DNA from: Limisphaerales bacterium
GTDB lineage: Bacteria > Verrucomicrobiota > Verrucomicrobiia > Limisphaerales > JADLHS01
Direction: 5' to 3'
Length of the DNA stretch: 32,786 bases
Assembly (NCBI GenBank): GCA_020848635.1
Contig: JADLHS010000072.1
Coordinates: 1-32,786, forward strand
Of this stretch, positions 9,231 through 17,600 are shown piece by piece. The notes under the pieces were generated by a model. That model saw nothing but the letters and a program-made list of their open reading frames with translations. It did not search any database and had not been told where the DNA came from. A program made the position numbers and the translations under genes. Numbering within the stretch: position 1 is the stretch's first letter; each line of letters begins with the position of its first letter.

Positions 9231-9255
9231 GTAGGGACGGCGCGCTGCGCCGTCC
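9231..9255 (+). repeat. REP-type hairpin with GTAG head, copy 1
   Basis: A 25-base unit: GTAG, a 9-base arm GGACGGCGC, loop GCT, and the perfect complementary arm GCGCCGTCC. It is the forward member of an inverted pair between oppB and oppC. Copies 3 and 4 at 25592-25641 share the head and loop but differ in the stem with compensating changes. This matches the layout of REP sequences mobilised by REP-associated tyrosine transposases. Confidence 0.8.
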
Positions 9256-9335
9256 AGCGCCGCGTGCAACGGCGCAACCCTGCGTGCGAAACGCGCGCCC
9301 AACAGAATTCGTTTCGCCCGCTAGAACGCGGGCGT

Positions 9336-9360
9336 GGTCGTCGCAGCGCGACGACCCTAC
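9336..9360 (-). repeat. REP-type hairpin with GTAG head, copy 2 (inverted)
   Basis: On the minus strand this reads GTAG, arm GGTCGTCGC, loop GCT, arm GCGACGACC, a perfect 9-bp stem. It faces copy 1 across about 80 bases, which also hold a separate 7-bp hairpin (CGCCCGC at 9315-9321 with GCGGGCG at 9328-9334). The pair forms a BIME-like unit in the oppB-oppC gap. Confidence 0.8.
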
Positions 9361-9377
9361 CGTGCTGAAACGTTTGT

Positions 9378-10292
9378 TTATTCATACTTCACCCGCGGAT
9401 CGAGCAGCGTGTAGGCAAAGTCCACCAACAGATTCATCCCTACCAATAGCGCGGCATAAAGCAATGCCAGGCCGACGGTCATTGTGTAATCCGAGTTCAA
9501 CGAGCTGTTCACAAAGTGGGTGCCCAGTCCGGGAATTTGAAAGATCGCCTCGATGACAAACGCGCCGGTCAGCAAATCGGCGAGCAAAGGGCCGGCGTAG
9601 GACACCACCGGCAACACTGCCAGGCGGAAGCCGTGTTTGAACAGCACGGCATTTTCTGACAATCCCTTCGCGCGGGCCGTGGTGATGTATTCGGATTTCA
9701 TCGTGTTCAACATCCCTTCCCGCATCAGCCGGGCGATGCGGCCGGAGAAAAACAATCCCAGCGCGGCCACCGGCAGAACGAGGTGCCACGGCGAAATCCA
9801 TTGGGCAACGGGCAGCAACCGCCACTTGATCCCCAAAACCATGATGAGCACCGGGGCCATGACCAAGGCGGGCACGCACACCATCAGGATCGCAAAGAAG
9901 CTGCCGGCGTAGTCCGGCCAACCCCCGCGCCGCGCGGCGGTAATGAAACCCAGCGGCAACCCCACACCCATCGCGAAGCCGAAGGCGATCAGGCCGAGCA
10001 TCATGGAAACCGGCAACGCTTGCTTGATGATGTCCGTGACGGTGTGATTGCGATACTTGAGCGAAGGTCCGAAATCCCCCTGCACCAGGCCGCCGAGATA
10101 ACGGACGTATTGTTTCAGGAATGGTTCATCGAGGTGATACTTGGTTTGGATGGCTCTTTCGATTTCCGGTGAAGCGGGTTTGCGTTCGCGGTCAAACGGA
10201 CTGCCCGGCGTCAACCGCACCAGCGCGAAGGCCAGGAAGCTGATGACCAGCAGCAGCGGTATCAGGGAGGCAATCCGCTTCAAGAAGTACAT
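9378..10292 (-). CDS. oppB: Peptide ABC transporter permease OppB
   Basis: A 304-residue membrane permease with the OppB/DppB layout. A first helix (FLKRIASLIPLLLVISFLAF) is followed by LTPGSPFDRER, a periplasmic loop, further helices, the coupling loop (TTARAKGLSENAVLFKHGFR), and the closing family signature with IFQIPGLGTHFVNS and LLDPRVKYE. The start at 10292 was chosen because it yields MYFLKRI, the usual family N-terminus; longer in-frame starts would overlap the upstream gene extensively. Its ATG overlaps the stop of the upstream unknown gene (TGATG), implying translational coupling. Together with OppA and OppC it would import peptides, using ATPases encoded elsewhere. Confidence 0.94.
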   Translation of the reverse strand: MYFLKRIASLIPLLLVISFLAFALVRLTPGSPFDRERKPASPEIERAIQTKYHLDEPFLKQYVRYLGGLVQGDFGPSLKYRNHTVTDIIKQALPVSMMLGLIAFGFAMGVGLPLGFITAARRGGWPDYAGSFFAILMVCVPALVMAPVLIMVLGIKWRLLPVAQWISPWHLVLPVAALGLFFSGRIARLMREGMLNTMKSEYITTARAKGLSENAVLFKHGFRLAVLPVVSYAGPLLADLLTGAFVIEAIFQIPGLGTHFVNSSLNSDYTMTVGLALLYAALLVGMNLLVDFAYTLLDPRVKYE

Positions 10293-10930
10293 CAGGGAAC
10301 TTTCCCTTTCTCTGCGTATAGTGCTTCCGCAGCCGCCCGATCGAATCCATCCTTCACCAGAAGCTCGATTTGGTTCTTTGCGAACTCTGGCCATTTGCTC
10401 TCACGCACAGCGCGAAAGTCCCCCCGTACAAAGCCGACCTCGCGCTTGAGCGGAGTCCACAGTCGTGTGAGCAAGTGACAGTGATCCCCTCCTGGGGTTG
10501 GAATTTTGTCGAACAGCATTGCAATTTCAGGATTTTTGGACGTTGTCAGCCCTTGCACGTAATCTCGACCACACTCGGACTCGGGCACGTTTGCAGCGAT
10601 TTGTTTCCACTGCTTATCCGCAGCCGCATCATAGCCCGGACCGGTGAGGATCGACCACGGGGTGTATTCTGGGACCAAAAGTAGCAAAGCGTCACCGTAA
10701 CCGTTTGTGTGCGTCGGAAATTTCCCAAAATGCTCTACGGCATACTGGTTGAGCGCGCCCAAAGCCTGCGGCATACAATGCGCATGACTGAAAAACGACT
10801 CGTTGAAAACAAGTGGATGAGTCCGAATGTAAACACCACAAGCAACGGCAGTGACAATTGACGCGAACAACCAACGGTTTAGCCATCGGCGTTGGGGCGC
10901 TGCTTCTGTGGTTGGAGATTCGCTACTCAT
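10292..10930 (-). CDS. Unknown membrane-anchored protein inserted between oppA and oppB
   Basis: A 212-residue protein I do not recognise. A short polar N-terminus (MSSESPTTEAAPQRR) leads into one hydrophobic helix (about 18-36), then a presumably periplasmic globular part rich in aromatic residues and histidine. Blocks such as HAHCMPQALGALNQYAVEHF and FPTHTNGYGDALLLL recall small pilin-like or DUF1559-type secreted proteins only in having a helix followed by a processed-like domain; this is weak. The start overlaps the oppA stop (ATGA) and its stop overlaps the oppB start (TGATG), so it is co-translated with the transporter and may be an accessory factor. Its DNA looks less GC-rich than oppA and oppB, which suggests later arrival. 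Confidence 0.78.
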   Translation of the reverse strand: MSSESPTTEAAPQRRWLNRWLFASIVTAVACGVYIRTHPLVFNESFFSHAHCMPQALGALNQYAVEHFGKFPTHTNGYGDALLLLVPEYTPWSILTGPGYDAAADKQWKQIAANVPESECGRDYVQGLTTSKNPEIAMLFDKIPTPGGDHCHLLTRLWTPLKREVGFVRGDFRAVRESKWPEFAKNQIELLVKDGFDRAAAEALYAEKGKVP

Positions 10931-12603
10931 TCCTTCACCAATGCTTTCTGCGGCTTCACCTTAAAGATGTACTGCATTGGGTGTTCATCCAGCATGTTCT
11001 GCCAAATTCCTTTGATCTTGCCGCCGTCATAGTAATTGAACCCGGCATAGAAATAGAGCGGAACGATGGGCGCTTCCTCAGCGATGAGGATGGTTTCCGC
11101 CTGACGGAAAAGCCCGGCGCGCTTTTTCAGGTCGGTCAGCTGATTCGCTTCGCGGATGAGCGCGTCGTAGCGTTCGTTCTTCCAGCCGGTGCGATTGTTG
11201 CCGCTGGTACTCATGAACAAATCCAGGAATGTGTTCGCGTCGTTGTAATCGCCAATCCAGCTCGACGTGGAGATTTCGTAATCGAGCTTGGATTGCGCGC
11301 TGAAAAAGACCTTCCGCTCGATCTGCCGCAGCTCGATCTCGACGCCCAAGATGTCCCGCCACATCTGCTGCAGCTCGACCGCCACCTTGCCGTGCAACTT
11401 CGCCCCGCCCGAGGCTGAGAAAAAGGTGTAGGTCACGCGCGGAAAGCCTTTGCCGCCGGGGAAGCCAGCTTCGGCCAGCAACTGGCGTGCGGCGTTTGGA
11501 TCATAACCCAATCCTTCCGGCGAAGCGTAGTTCGCTACGCCGACGGGCACGAAGTGGCGTGCCGGTACTTCCGCGCCTCGTGTCAGTTTGCTGATGAGCT
11601 TGGGCTTGTCGGTTGCGAGGGCAAAGGCCCGCCGCACCCGCGCATCATTGAACGGTGGCTTGGTGACATTGAAGCGATAAAAGTACGTGCCGAGATAGGT
11701 GAAGCTGTGAAAGTCCGGGCGCTTCACCAGCACATCCATCAATTCCGCAGGAACGAGGTCCTTGTCCCACACCACATCCGCCGCGCCAGTTTCATACAGA
11801 TTCAGCGCGGTGTTCGGTGACCCCACCGGCAAAATGTCAATGATGGCGGAGGCCGTATTTGTTGCATCCCAATAGCGGGGATTCCGCAACAGGCGAACCT
11901 TGTCGTTCACGCGCCACGCGCCAAGCGTGAACGCCCCGCTGGTCGGCAGCGGCTTGGTGTGCAGCCAGCGATCGCCGTACTGTTCGATGGTTCGTTGCGG
12001 TACGACCGCCAGGGTCGGGAAGGAGCAAAGTTCGAGGAAGAACGCCAGGGGTGAATTCAATTCCACGCGCAAAGTGCGCTCGTCTAGCGCCCGAATTCCC
12101 ACCTGCGAACGGTCGGTGATTTTGCCGTTATACCAATCCTCCGCACGCTGGATGCAGAACAATTGGCCGGCATAGTCGCCCGCCGTCGTCGGACTCAACG
12201 CCCGGAACCACGACCACACAACATCGGCGGAGGTAATCGGTTCGCCGGTGGACCAGACGGCGTTGGTGCGCAGGTGAAAGGTGTAGGTGCGTCCGTCGGC
12301 CGAAATCTCCCATCGTTCGGCCAGTCCGGGAACGGGGGCGGCCGTTCGCGGATCAAGCCGGATCAAACCATCAAACAGCGCCTTGGTGATGCGCATTTCG
12401 GAAACGCCGGTGACGATGTGCGGGTCGAGCGATTCCGGTTCGTTGCCGTTGATGATCGTGACGTCGGCGGGTGGTTCATGGCGGGCACAGCCGGAAAGCA
12501 GGAGGCCGAGGAAAGCGGTCAGCAAACACAGGTGCAACCACTGCGGCTGAAAGCAAAACCGCGCCAGGGAATTTCTTCCGATGGCGCGGTTTGCGATTGG
12601 CAT
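10927..12603 (-). CDS. oppA: Peptide ABC transporter substrate-binding lipoprotein OppA
   Basis: A 558-residue solute-binding protein of family 5 (SBP_bac_5). The N-terminus holds a hydrophobic helix and a lipobox LLSGC with Cys39, so the mature protein is lipid-anchored. The mature start NGNEPESLDPHIVTGVSE and ALFDGLIRLDP are typical of OppA/DppA. It captures peptides and delivers them to OppB/OppC. The signal region is longer than usual (about 25 residues before the helix), so a downstream start is conceivable, though none is obvious. It begins 8 bases after the secG stop and overlaps the next gene by 4 bases, so it belongs to the pgk-tpiA-secG-opp run. Confidence 0.94.
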   Translation of the reverse strand: MPIANRAIGRNSLARFCFQPQWLHLCLLTAFLGLLLSGCARHEPPADVTIINGNEPESLDPHIVTGVSEMRITKALFDGLIRLDPRTAAPVPGLAERWEISADGRTYTFHLRTNAVWSTGEPITSADVVWSWFRALSPTTAGDYAGQLFCIQRAEDWYNGKITDRSQVGIRALDERTLRVELNSPLAFFLELCSFPTLAVVPQRTIEQYGDRWLHTKPLPTSGAFTLGAWRVNDKVRLLRNPRYWDATNTASAIIDILPVGSPNTALNLYETGAADVVWDKDLVPAELMDVLVKRPDFHSFTYLGTYFYRFNVTKPPFNDARVRRAFALATDKPKLISKLTRGAEVPARHFVPVGVANYASPEGLGYDPNAARQLLAEAGFPGGKGFPRVTYTFFSASGGAKLHGKVAVELQQMWRDILGVEIELRQIERKVFFSAQSKLDYEISTSSWIGDYNDANTFLDLFMSTSGNNRTGWKNERYDALIREANQLTDLKKRAGLFRQAETILIAEEAPIVPLYFYAGFNYYDGGKIKGIWQNMLDEHPMQYIFKVKPQKALVKE

Positions 12604-12611
12604 CGCCGCGA

Positions 12612-13043
12612 TTATTTGCTCGCCGCGTTGGTCGGCGCCGGCGTCGCCTCTGGTGCGGCAGCGGGTGCGCTCAGTGCGTTGGAGGCCGGCGGAACGAAGG
12701 CAGAAGGGGTTGCCGTAGGCGTGCCTGCCGGTGGTTGGGCCACCGGCAGCTGCTTGTTCTGCTGTTCAATTTGCTGTTGAAAGCTCTTGGTCGAACTACG
12801 CGAGGTGCTGTTTTGCACTACGGTGATAAGCAGGAGCAGGACGAAAAACGTGACGGTGGCGTATTTGGTTATCTTCGTCAGCGGGTTACCCGCGCCGGCG
12901 CCGAAGAGCGCGTCCGCCGCGCCACCCCCGAATGCGAGACCCGCGCCGGCTTCTTTCTTCGGTAGTTGAACGAGCACCAGCAGGATCAGCAGCAGGCAAA
13001 CCAGCACCAGCACAACCGAAAGAATAACAGTCACTATTGTCAT
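12612..13043 (-). CDS. secG: Preprotein translocase subunit SecG with long Ala/Pro tail
   Basis: A 143-residue protein with the SecG layout: a first helix (IVTVILSVVLVLVCLLLILLVL), the conserved loop VQLPKKEAGAGLAFGGG with GAADALFGAGAGNPLTKIT, and a second helix (ATVTFFVLLLLITVV). SecG assists SecYE in protein export. The C-terminal region from about residue 80 is an unusually long low-complexity tail, with a Gln-rich segment (FQQQIEQQNKQ) and then Ala/Pro/Thr, which would face the periplasm or cytoplasm depending on topology. It lies 10 bases downstream of tpiA; gap-pgk-tpiA-secG order is common in bacteria. Confidence 0.92.
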   Translation of the reverse strand: MTIVTVILSVVLVLVCLLLILLVLVQLPKKEAGAGLAFGGGAADALFGAGAGNPLTKITKYATVTFFVLLLLITVVQNSTSRSSTKSFQQQIEQQNKQLPVAQPPAGTPTATPSAFVPPASNALSAPAAAPEATPAPTNAASK

Positions 13044-13053
13044 AAGGTTATTG

Positions 13054-13818
13054 TTAAATGGAATTCTTTATGATGTCAGCAAAACTTCGCGCCTCCAAAG
13101 CCGCCCCGCCGACCAGCGCGCCATCCACGTCGGGCTGGCTCATTAATTCCCGGGCGTTGGTCGGCTTCACACTTCCGCCGTATTGGATGCGAACTTTCTT
13201 CGCCACGGTATCGTCGAACAGCTTCACCAGCAGCGCGCGGATGAAGGCATGCGCATCCTGGGCTTGCTGCGTCGTGGCGGTTTTGCCGGTGCCGATCGCC
13301 CAAACCGGCTCGTAAGCCACGATCGTCTCGACCATCTGTTCCTTGGTCAAACCGGCGAGGCTGCCGCTGACCTGGGTTTCCAGGACTTTTTCCATCTGGC
13401 CACCCTCGCGTTCGGCCAGCGTTTCGCCCACGCAGACGATCGGCTTGAGTGACGCGCCGTGAACCGCGGCGGCCTTCTTTGCAATCAGCGCATTCGGTTC
13501 TTTTTGAAACTGGCGGCGCTCGGAATGGCCGAGAATGACGTAGCGCGTGGAAAACTCCTTGAGCATCCCGGCGGCAATTTCGCCAGTATAGGCGCCCATG
13601 CCATTCTCGCTCATGTTTTGCGCCCCGAGTTTGATGTTCGAGTCGAGGATGGCCTTCGACACGGATTCCAACGCGGTGTATGGCGGGCAGACAACGATGT
13701 CCACTTCCTTCACGTTTGCGAGGTCGCGTTTGAGGTCTTCCACCAGCGCGAGCGCCTCGGCGACCGTTTTGTTCATCTTCCAGTTACCAGCAATGATCAG
13801 TTTTCGTTCTTTGTTCAT
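13054..13818 (-). CDS. tpiA: Triose-phosphate isomerase
   Basis: A 254-residue TIM-barrel enzyme interconverting dihydroxyacetone phosphate and glyceraldehyde 3-phosphate in glycolysis and gluconeogenesis. All catalytic residues are present: Asn12 and Lys14 in GNWKMNK, His98 in ILGHSERR, and Glu170 in AYEPVWAIGTGK, followed by the phosphate-gripping loop; GGSVKPTNA near the C-terminus completes the phosphate site. Length is normal for the family. The start at 13818 gives MNKERKLIIAGNWKM. It lies 69 bases downstream of pgk, and that gap includes a short A/T-rich stretch (13829-13856). Confidence 0.97.
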   Translation of the reverse strand: MNKERKLIIAGNWKMNKTVAEALALVEDLKRDLANVKEVDIVVCPPYTALESVSKAILDSNIKLGAQNMSENGMGAYTGEIAAGMLKEFSTRYVILGHSERRQFQKEPNALIAKKAAAVHGASLKPIVCVGETLAEREGGQMEKVLETQVSGSLAGLTKEQMVETIVAYEPVWAIGTGKTATTQQAQDAHAFIRALLVKLFDDTVAKKVRIQYGGSVKPTNARELMSQPDVDGALVGGAALEARSFADIIKNSI

Positions 13819-13887
13819 GGGTTCAATTCAAAGTTAAAAATTAAAAATGCAAAATCAGGAGTGGTGCGCAGCGGCGGCTTCTCGTTC

Positions 13888-15144
13888 TTACTTCTCCGAC
13901 AGTGCCGCCACACCGGGGAGCGCAATGCCTTCCAGGAATTCCAAGCTCGCCCCGCCGCCGGTGCTCATAAACGTCACCCGATCCCCCATGCCGGCTTTGT
14001 TGAGCGCCTTGACGCTGTCGCCGCCGCCGATGATGCTCTTCGCGCCGTTCTGCTGCGTGGCGTCCACCACCGCCTGCGCCACCGCATTGGTGCCGACCGC
14101 AAACCGTTTGTCTTCGAAAATGCCCATCGGGCCGTTCCACAGAATGGTCTTCGCGCCGAGGATGACCTCGCGAAACTTGGCCGCCGTGGCCGGACCAATG
14201 TCCACGCCTTCCTCGCTGGCAGGAATGTTCGCCTCCGCATTCGTGCGCGGGTTGGTCAAATCCAGGATCGGGCGGCCCTTTTTGTTCAGCTTGTCAGTTT
14301 TGACCGGGGTCACGCAGATGTTGTCCGTCGGTAATAGGAACTGGACGCCCCGCCGCTTCGCTTTCTCCAGCGCTGCGAGGGCCACATCCGTCTTGTCCTT
14401 CTCGACGAGGGACTGCCCGATCTGAAAGCCCTGCGCCAGCTTGAACGTATACGCCATTGCCCCGCCGATGAGAATGGTGTCCGCCTTGTCGAGCAACCGG
14501 TCAATGACTTTGATTTTGTCGGAGACTTTCGCGCCGCCGAGGATGACAACAAAGGGGCGCGCCGGCTGGTCCAACTCGTCGCCGAGGAATTTCAATTCCA
14601 GTTCCATCAACAAGCCTGCCGCGCACTTCCCGCCACGCTTGGCCACGATGCGCGCCACGCCTTCGGTCGAGGCATGCGCCCGATGCGCCGCGCCGAAGGC
14701 ATCGTTGACGTAAATATCCGCGACCTTCGCCAGCTTCTCAGCGAACACGGGATCGTTGGCTTCCTCCTCGTTGTAGTAACGGACGTTCTCCAGCAGCAAA
14801 ACGCCGCCCGGCGGAAGTTCGCCGGCGAGCTTTTCAACCTTTTCGCCGATACAATCGTCCACAAAATTCACTTTGCATCCGAGCAACTCCGCCAGCCGCG
14901 CCGCGATCGGGCGCAGGGACATGGTAGCCTCGCGCTGGCCCTTGGGCCGGCCAAGGTGGGCGGCGAGGATGAGCTTCGCCCCCTGTGCAATCAGCAGACG
15001 CAGGGTGGGCAGGGTGGCCTTGATGCGCGTGTCATCGGTGATGACCATGGCGCCGTCCTTTTCTTCCAGCGGCACGTTGTAGTCCACGCGCAAGAAAACG
15101 CGTTTGCCGTGGGTGTTGAGATCGCGGACTGTCAGCTTGGCCAT
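13888..15144 (-). CDS. pgk: Phosphoglycerate kinase
   Basis: A 418-residue enzyme of glycolysis transferring phosphate between 1,3-bisphosphoglycerate and ADP. The N-domain substrate motifs are present (VFLRVDYNVPLEEKDG, AAHLGRPKGQRE, LLENVRYYNEEE), as are the C-domain nucleotide motifs (GGAKVSDKI, LWNGPMGIFE, GGGDSVKALNKAG). It is full length and cytoplasmic. It is the first gene of the run with tpiA, secG and the opp genes. A sigma70-like promoter lies about 50 bases upstream, and a 7-bp hairpin (CGGGAAA/TTTCCCG) lies close to the start codon. Confidence 0.97.
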   Translation of the reverse strand: MAKLTVRDLNTHGKRVFLRVDYNVPLEEKDGAMVITDDTRIKATLPTLRLLIAQGAKLILAAHLGRPKGQREATMSLRPIAARLAELLGCKVNFVDDCIGEKVEKLAGELPPGGVLLLENVRYYNEEEANDPVFAEKLAKVADIYVNDAFGAAHRAHASTEGVARIVAKRGGKCAAGLLMELELKFLGDELDQPARPFVVILGGAKVSDKIKVIDRLLDKADTILIGGAMAYTFKLAQGFQIGQSLVEKDKTDVALAALEKAKRRGVQFLLPTDNICVTPVKTDKLNKKGRPILDLTNPRTNAEANIPASEEGVDIGPATAAKFREVILGAKTILWNGPMGIFEDKRFAVGTNAVAQAVVDATQQNGAKSIIGGGDSVKALNKAGMGDRVTFMSTGGGASLEFLEGIALPGVAALSEK

Positions 15145-15192
15145 AAATCAGTTTTTCCGGGCGGGAAATCCTTTTCCCGAAACCGAGCGTGC

Positions 15193-15220
15193 AGGATAGC
15201 GGGTGAACGCCGGGAGTCAA
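15193..15220 (-). promoter_or_regulatory. Sigma70-like promoter for pgk
   Basis: On the minus strand, TTGACT (15220-15215) and TATCCT (15198-15193) are separated by 16 bases, and the pgk ATG follows about 48 bases later. Both hexamers are close to consensus and well placed for the pgk-tpiA-secG-opp run. Seen in sequence; activity is inferred. Confidence 0.55.
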
Positions 15221-15280
15221 TGTTTTCAGCGGGGGAAATGGGGTGTGCGAAATGAACGCCGTGAGCCGCCTTTCCCACCA

Positions 15281-15313
15281 AGAAAAACCGCCCGGACATC
15301 GCTGTCCGGGCGG
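15281..15313 (-). terminator. Intrinsic terminator of the EF-hand membrane protein gene
   Basis: On the minus strand, an 11-bp GC-rich stem (CCGCCCGGACA/TGTCCGGGCGG) with a four-base loop is followed directly by TTTTTCT. It lies 25 bases after the stop codon of the gene at 15339-17600 and before the pgk promoter, so it isolates the two units. Confidence 0.9.
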
Positions 15314-15338
15314 GGCGGGAATGCTTGAATTGCGGATG

Positions 15339-17600
15339 CTACTTCGCGGGCGCGGCCGGTGCGGCGGGCGTTTCGGTGGAAGCTTTGTCCGCGACCGCAG
15401 TGCCGGACTTGTTTGCATGGGGATTACTCAGTGCCGCCGGCGGGTTGCCGAGCGGGGTTTCCCAGTTCTTCGTCAGCCGCCAGAGGATGCCCATGTCGGA
15501 GGCGAAGGCGTAAACCCACCAGATGGCGAACAGAATGACCAGCAATTTCGGCCACGCCGCCGACTTCTCCGCATAGCGGTCGCTGACATCCACCGTCGAA
15601 CCGGGCGGGAGCTTGGCGATGCCGGTGAGGCTGGTGCCAAACGGGACGTTTACCTTTGCCTTGGCATTCACCGCCCAACCGTTGGCGTCGAGAATCGGGC
15701 CGAGGTTGCGCCGGCGCAGTTTCATGTAGGCGAGGATCAGCGACGGGCCGGAGATCACCAACATCAACACCATGAGGAAGAGCGGGAATTGCCAGGGGGC
15801 AATGCCTTTGAACAGGCCGAGGATGCCGGCCAGCGCGGCGCTCAACGCGCCGAACGCCACCCCCATCGCGGCAACGGCCCCGACATCCACCTTTTTCGGC
15901 TCTTCCTTCTTGGTCTTGTCCACGTTCGCGGCCGCTTCGGCGGCCTTGGCCAGCTTCGCCGTGGCGTCGCCTTCCGCCGCTGCGGCGCGCTTGGCGATCT
16001 GCTCGTCAATCATGCGAACGAGCTTTTTGTAGGGCGCCCAGAATGCCTGTCGCAGGCTGATCGGATTCGAAACAATTTTCGTGATCGTGGCGTCGTAGTC
16101 GCGCCCTTTGCGGTCGTAGAAAACGCCGTTGCGCCCGACCATCAAGTTGTCATCGTCGCCCTGGGAGAAGATGGCCACGATGCTCTTCTTTTCCCCGGAG
16201 CCCCGGCGCACGCAATCGCAGTAGGCGAGATAGGCGCCCGCCAAGCCCGCCATGCTGGCGTGTTTGCCGGCGTCCTCAACTGTGAGGCAGAGGGTGCAGG
16301 AGCGTTGATCGAGATACAACGTGCCGCATTGGAAGATCGCGGGCTCGCCGCCATCATAGAGGTCGCGGAAGTTGACGAAGTTGATGCAGAGTGTGTAGAG
16401 GTCGCGCACGAAGCGGCAGAGCTTCTCCACATTTGCGATTGAAGTGGCCTCGGGTTCGAGCGCTTTGTCCTTGGCGATGAGCGCGGCGATGGTTTCCTTC
16501 GCCTTGCCCCCGAGGATTTCTCGGACGCGCTTGAGCCCAAGTTTCTCGACCGCGGCGCCGGCTTTGCCGGCGTTCCAACATTCAAACGCACCGAGCTTGG
16601 CCAGCAACGCGGTCCAGTCCGCTTCCGTTAATTCCGATTTGTCCCCGAGCAAGGGCTTCACGGCGTTGGCATACAAGGCGGCGACCGCCGCCGCATGCGC
16701 GGGATTAATCCCGCTCTTGAGCGGTAACGCCTTGCCAGCCGCAACCTGGGCGAGCGGAAAGCCCGCAACTTCGGTGGCGCTGATGCTCATGTCCTTGGCG
16801 GCAATGGCGACGTATTCCTCTTCCTTGCGGTTCAGCAACGCAACCGTGCGCGGGTCAAAGGCCGCGAGCCGACAACGGCCAAAGAAATCGTCCACCTTCG
16901 TCTTGATCGCCCTTACCGCGGCGGCGGCGGCCGCGGTGGCGTCACCGGCGGGCAGGATGTTCGCGGCTTCCGCTTCCGCTTTCTTGTTCCAATCGCTGAA
17001 CGCCAGGACCTCGGTAAAGAACGCGTCGGCTTTGGCCTGGTCAATCCCGGGCTTGCCCGAACGGTCCGCCACCGTGCCCAGGCAGGCGGCAATGTCGTTG
17101 ATGACGGCCTTGGTGGCTTCATCGCTGGCGGATTCGGCGATGATGATGCCGTCCCCATTGAGAGTGGTGTTGATGAAGATCTTATTTGCATCCGAGGCGT
17201 CGGCCAGGGAGATGGCCGTGGCGTCCGCCTTGCCGAGGTTCACAAGAATTTGCTTGGCGGAGGCGAGCAGTTGTTTGCCTTCGGGAATGGAATCGTTGAT
17301 GGCGGAGAGCGGCAGGGAGTCGTCCCCCTTTACCAGATCGCTCGGGTTTTTGAGCATCGAACCGGCCCATTTGGTGGCGGCGATGATCTCAGGGGCCCGC
17401 ATGCGACCATCTTTGTCGGTGTCTATCAATGCGGCGGTCTTGGGATCGAATTCCAAGCCCGTCGTGGGGCAGGCCAAGGCGACCCAGAGCTTCTGATCGA
17501 GCTGGTCGAGGTTCATCAGGTCGGCCCCGGTTTCAAGTTTTACTTGGTTGAAACCACCGGCGCAGAAGAATCTCCAGGCGTGGGGGGAATTTGTGCTCAT
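15339..17600 (-). CDS. Unrecognised EF-hand, Cys-rich protein with C-terminal membrane helices
   Basis: A 753-residue protein without a family name I can give. Near the N-terminus DTDKDGRMRAPE (60-71) is a canonical EF-hand loop with Asp at positions 1, 3 and 5, Gly at 6 and Glu at 12, suggesting calcium binding. A long, mostly helical, Ala/Lys-rich region follows. Then comes a Cys-rich block with FQCGTLYLDQRSCTLCLTVE and AYCDCVRRG. A Lys/Ala-rich linker precedes three hydrophobic segments near the C-terminus (around GVAFGALSAALAGILGLF, FPLFLMVLMLVISGPSLILA and LLVILFAIWWVYAFA). There is no signal peptide, so the large N-terminal part is probably cytoplasmic. It appears to be a single-gene unit closed by a strong terminator. 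An alternative start at residue 29 (MNLDQLDQ) is possible. Confidence 0.85.
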   Translation of the reverse strand: MSTNSPHAWRFFCAGGFNQVKLETGADLMNLDQLDQKLWVALACPTTGLEFDPKTAALIDTDKDGRMRAPEIIAATKWAGSMLKNPSDLVKGDDSLPLSAINDSIPEGKQLLASAKQILVNLGKADATAISLADASDANKIFINTTLNGDGIIIAESASDEATKAVINDIAACLGTVADRSGKPGIDQAKADAFFTEVLAFSDWNKKAEAEAANILPAGDATAAAAAAVRAIKTKVDDFFGRCRLAAFDPRTVALLNRKEEEYVAIAAKDMSISATEVAGFPLAQVAAGKALPLKSGINPAHAAAVAALYANAVKPLLGDKSELTEADWTALLAKLGAFECWNAGKAGAAVEKLGLKRVREILGGKAKETIAALIAKDKALEPEATSIANVEKLCRFVRDLYTLCINFVNFRDLYDGGEPAIFQCGTLYLDQRSCTLCLTVEDAGKHASMAGLAGAYLAYCDCVRRGSGEKKSIVAIFSQGDDDNLMVGRNGVFYDRKGRDYDATITKIVSNPISLRQAFWAPYKKLVRMIDEQIAKRAAAAEGDATAKLAKAAEAAANVDKTKKEEPKKVDVGAVAAMGVAFGALSAALAGILGLFKGIAPWQFPLFLMVLMLVISGPSLILAYMKLRRRNLGPILDANGWAVNAKAKVNVPFGTSLTGIAKLPPGSTVDVSDRYAEKSAAWPKLLVILFAIWWVYAFASDMGILWRLTKNWETPLGNPPAALSNPHANKSGTAVADKASTETPAAPAAPAK

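Noticed and set aside
13829-13856. A/T-rich stretch between pgk and tpiA as a promoter
   Set aside because: It is A/T-rich but shows no paired -35/-10 hexamers; transcription from pgk is enough to explain tpiA expression.
15243-16442. Open frame of 399 codons on the plus strand opposite the EF-hand membrane protein gene
   Set aside because: It crosses the strong minus-strand terminator and its translation is Arg/Gly/His-rich without motifs, while the opposite strand has an EF-hand and membrane helices.
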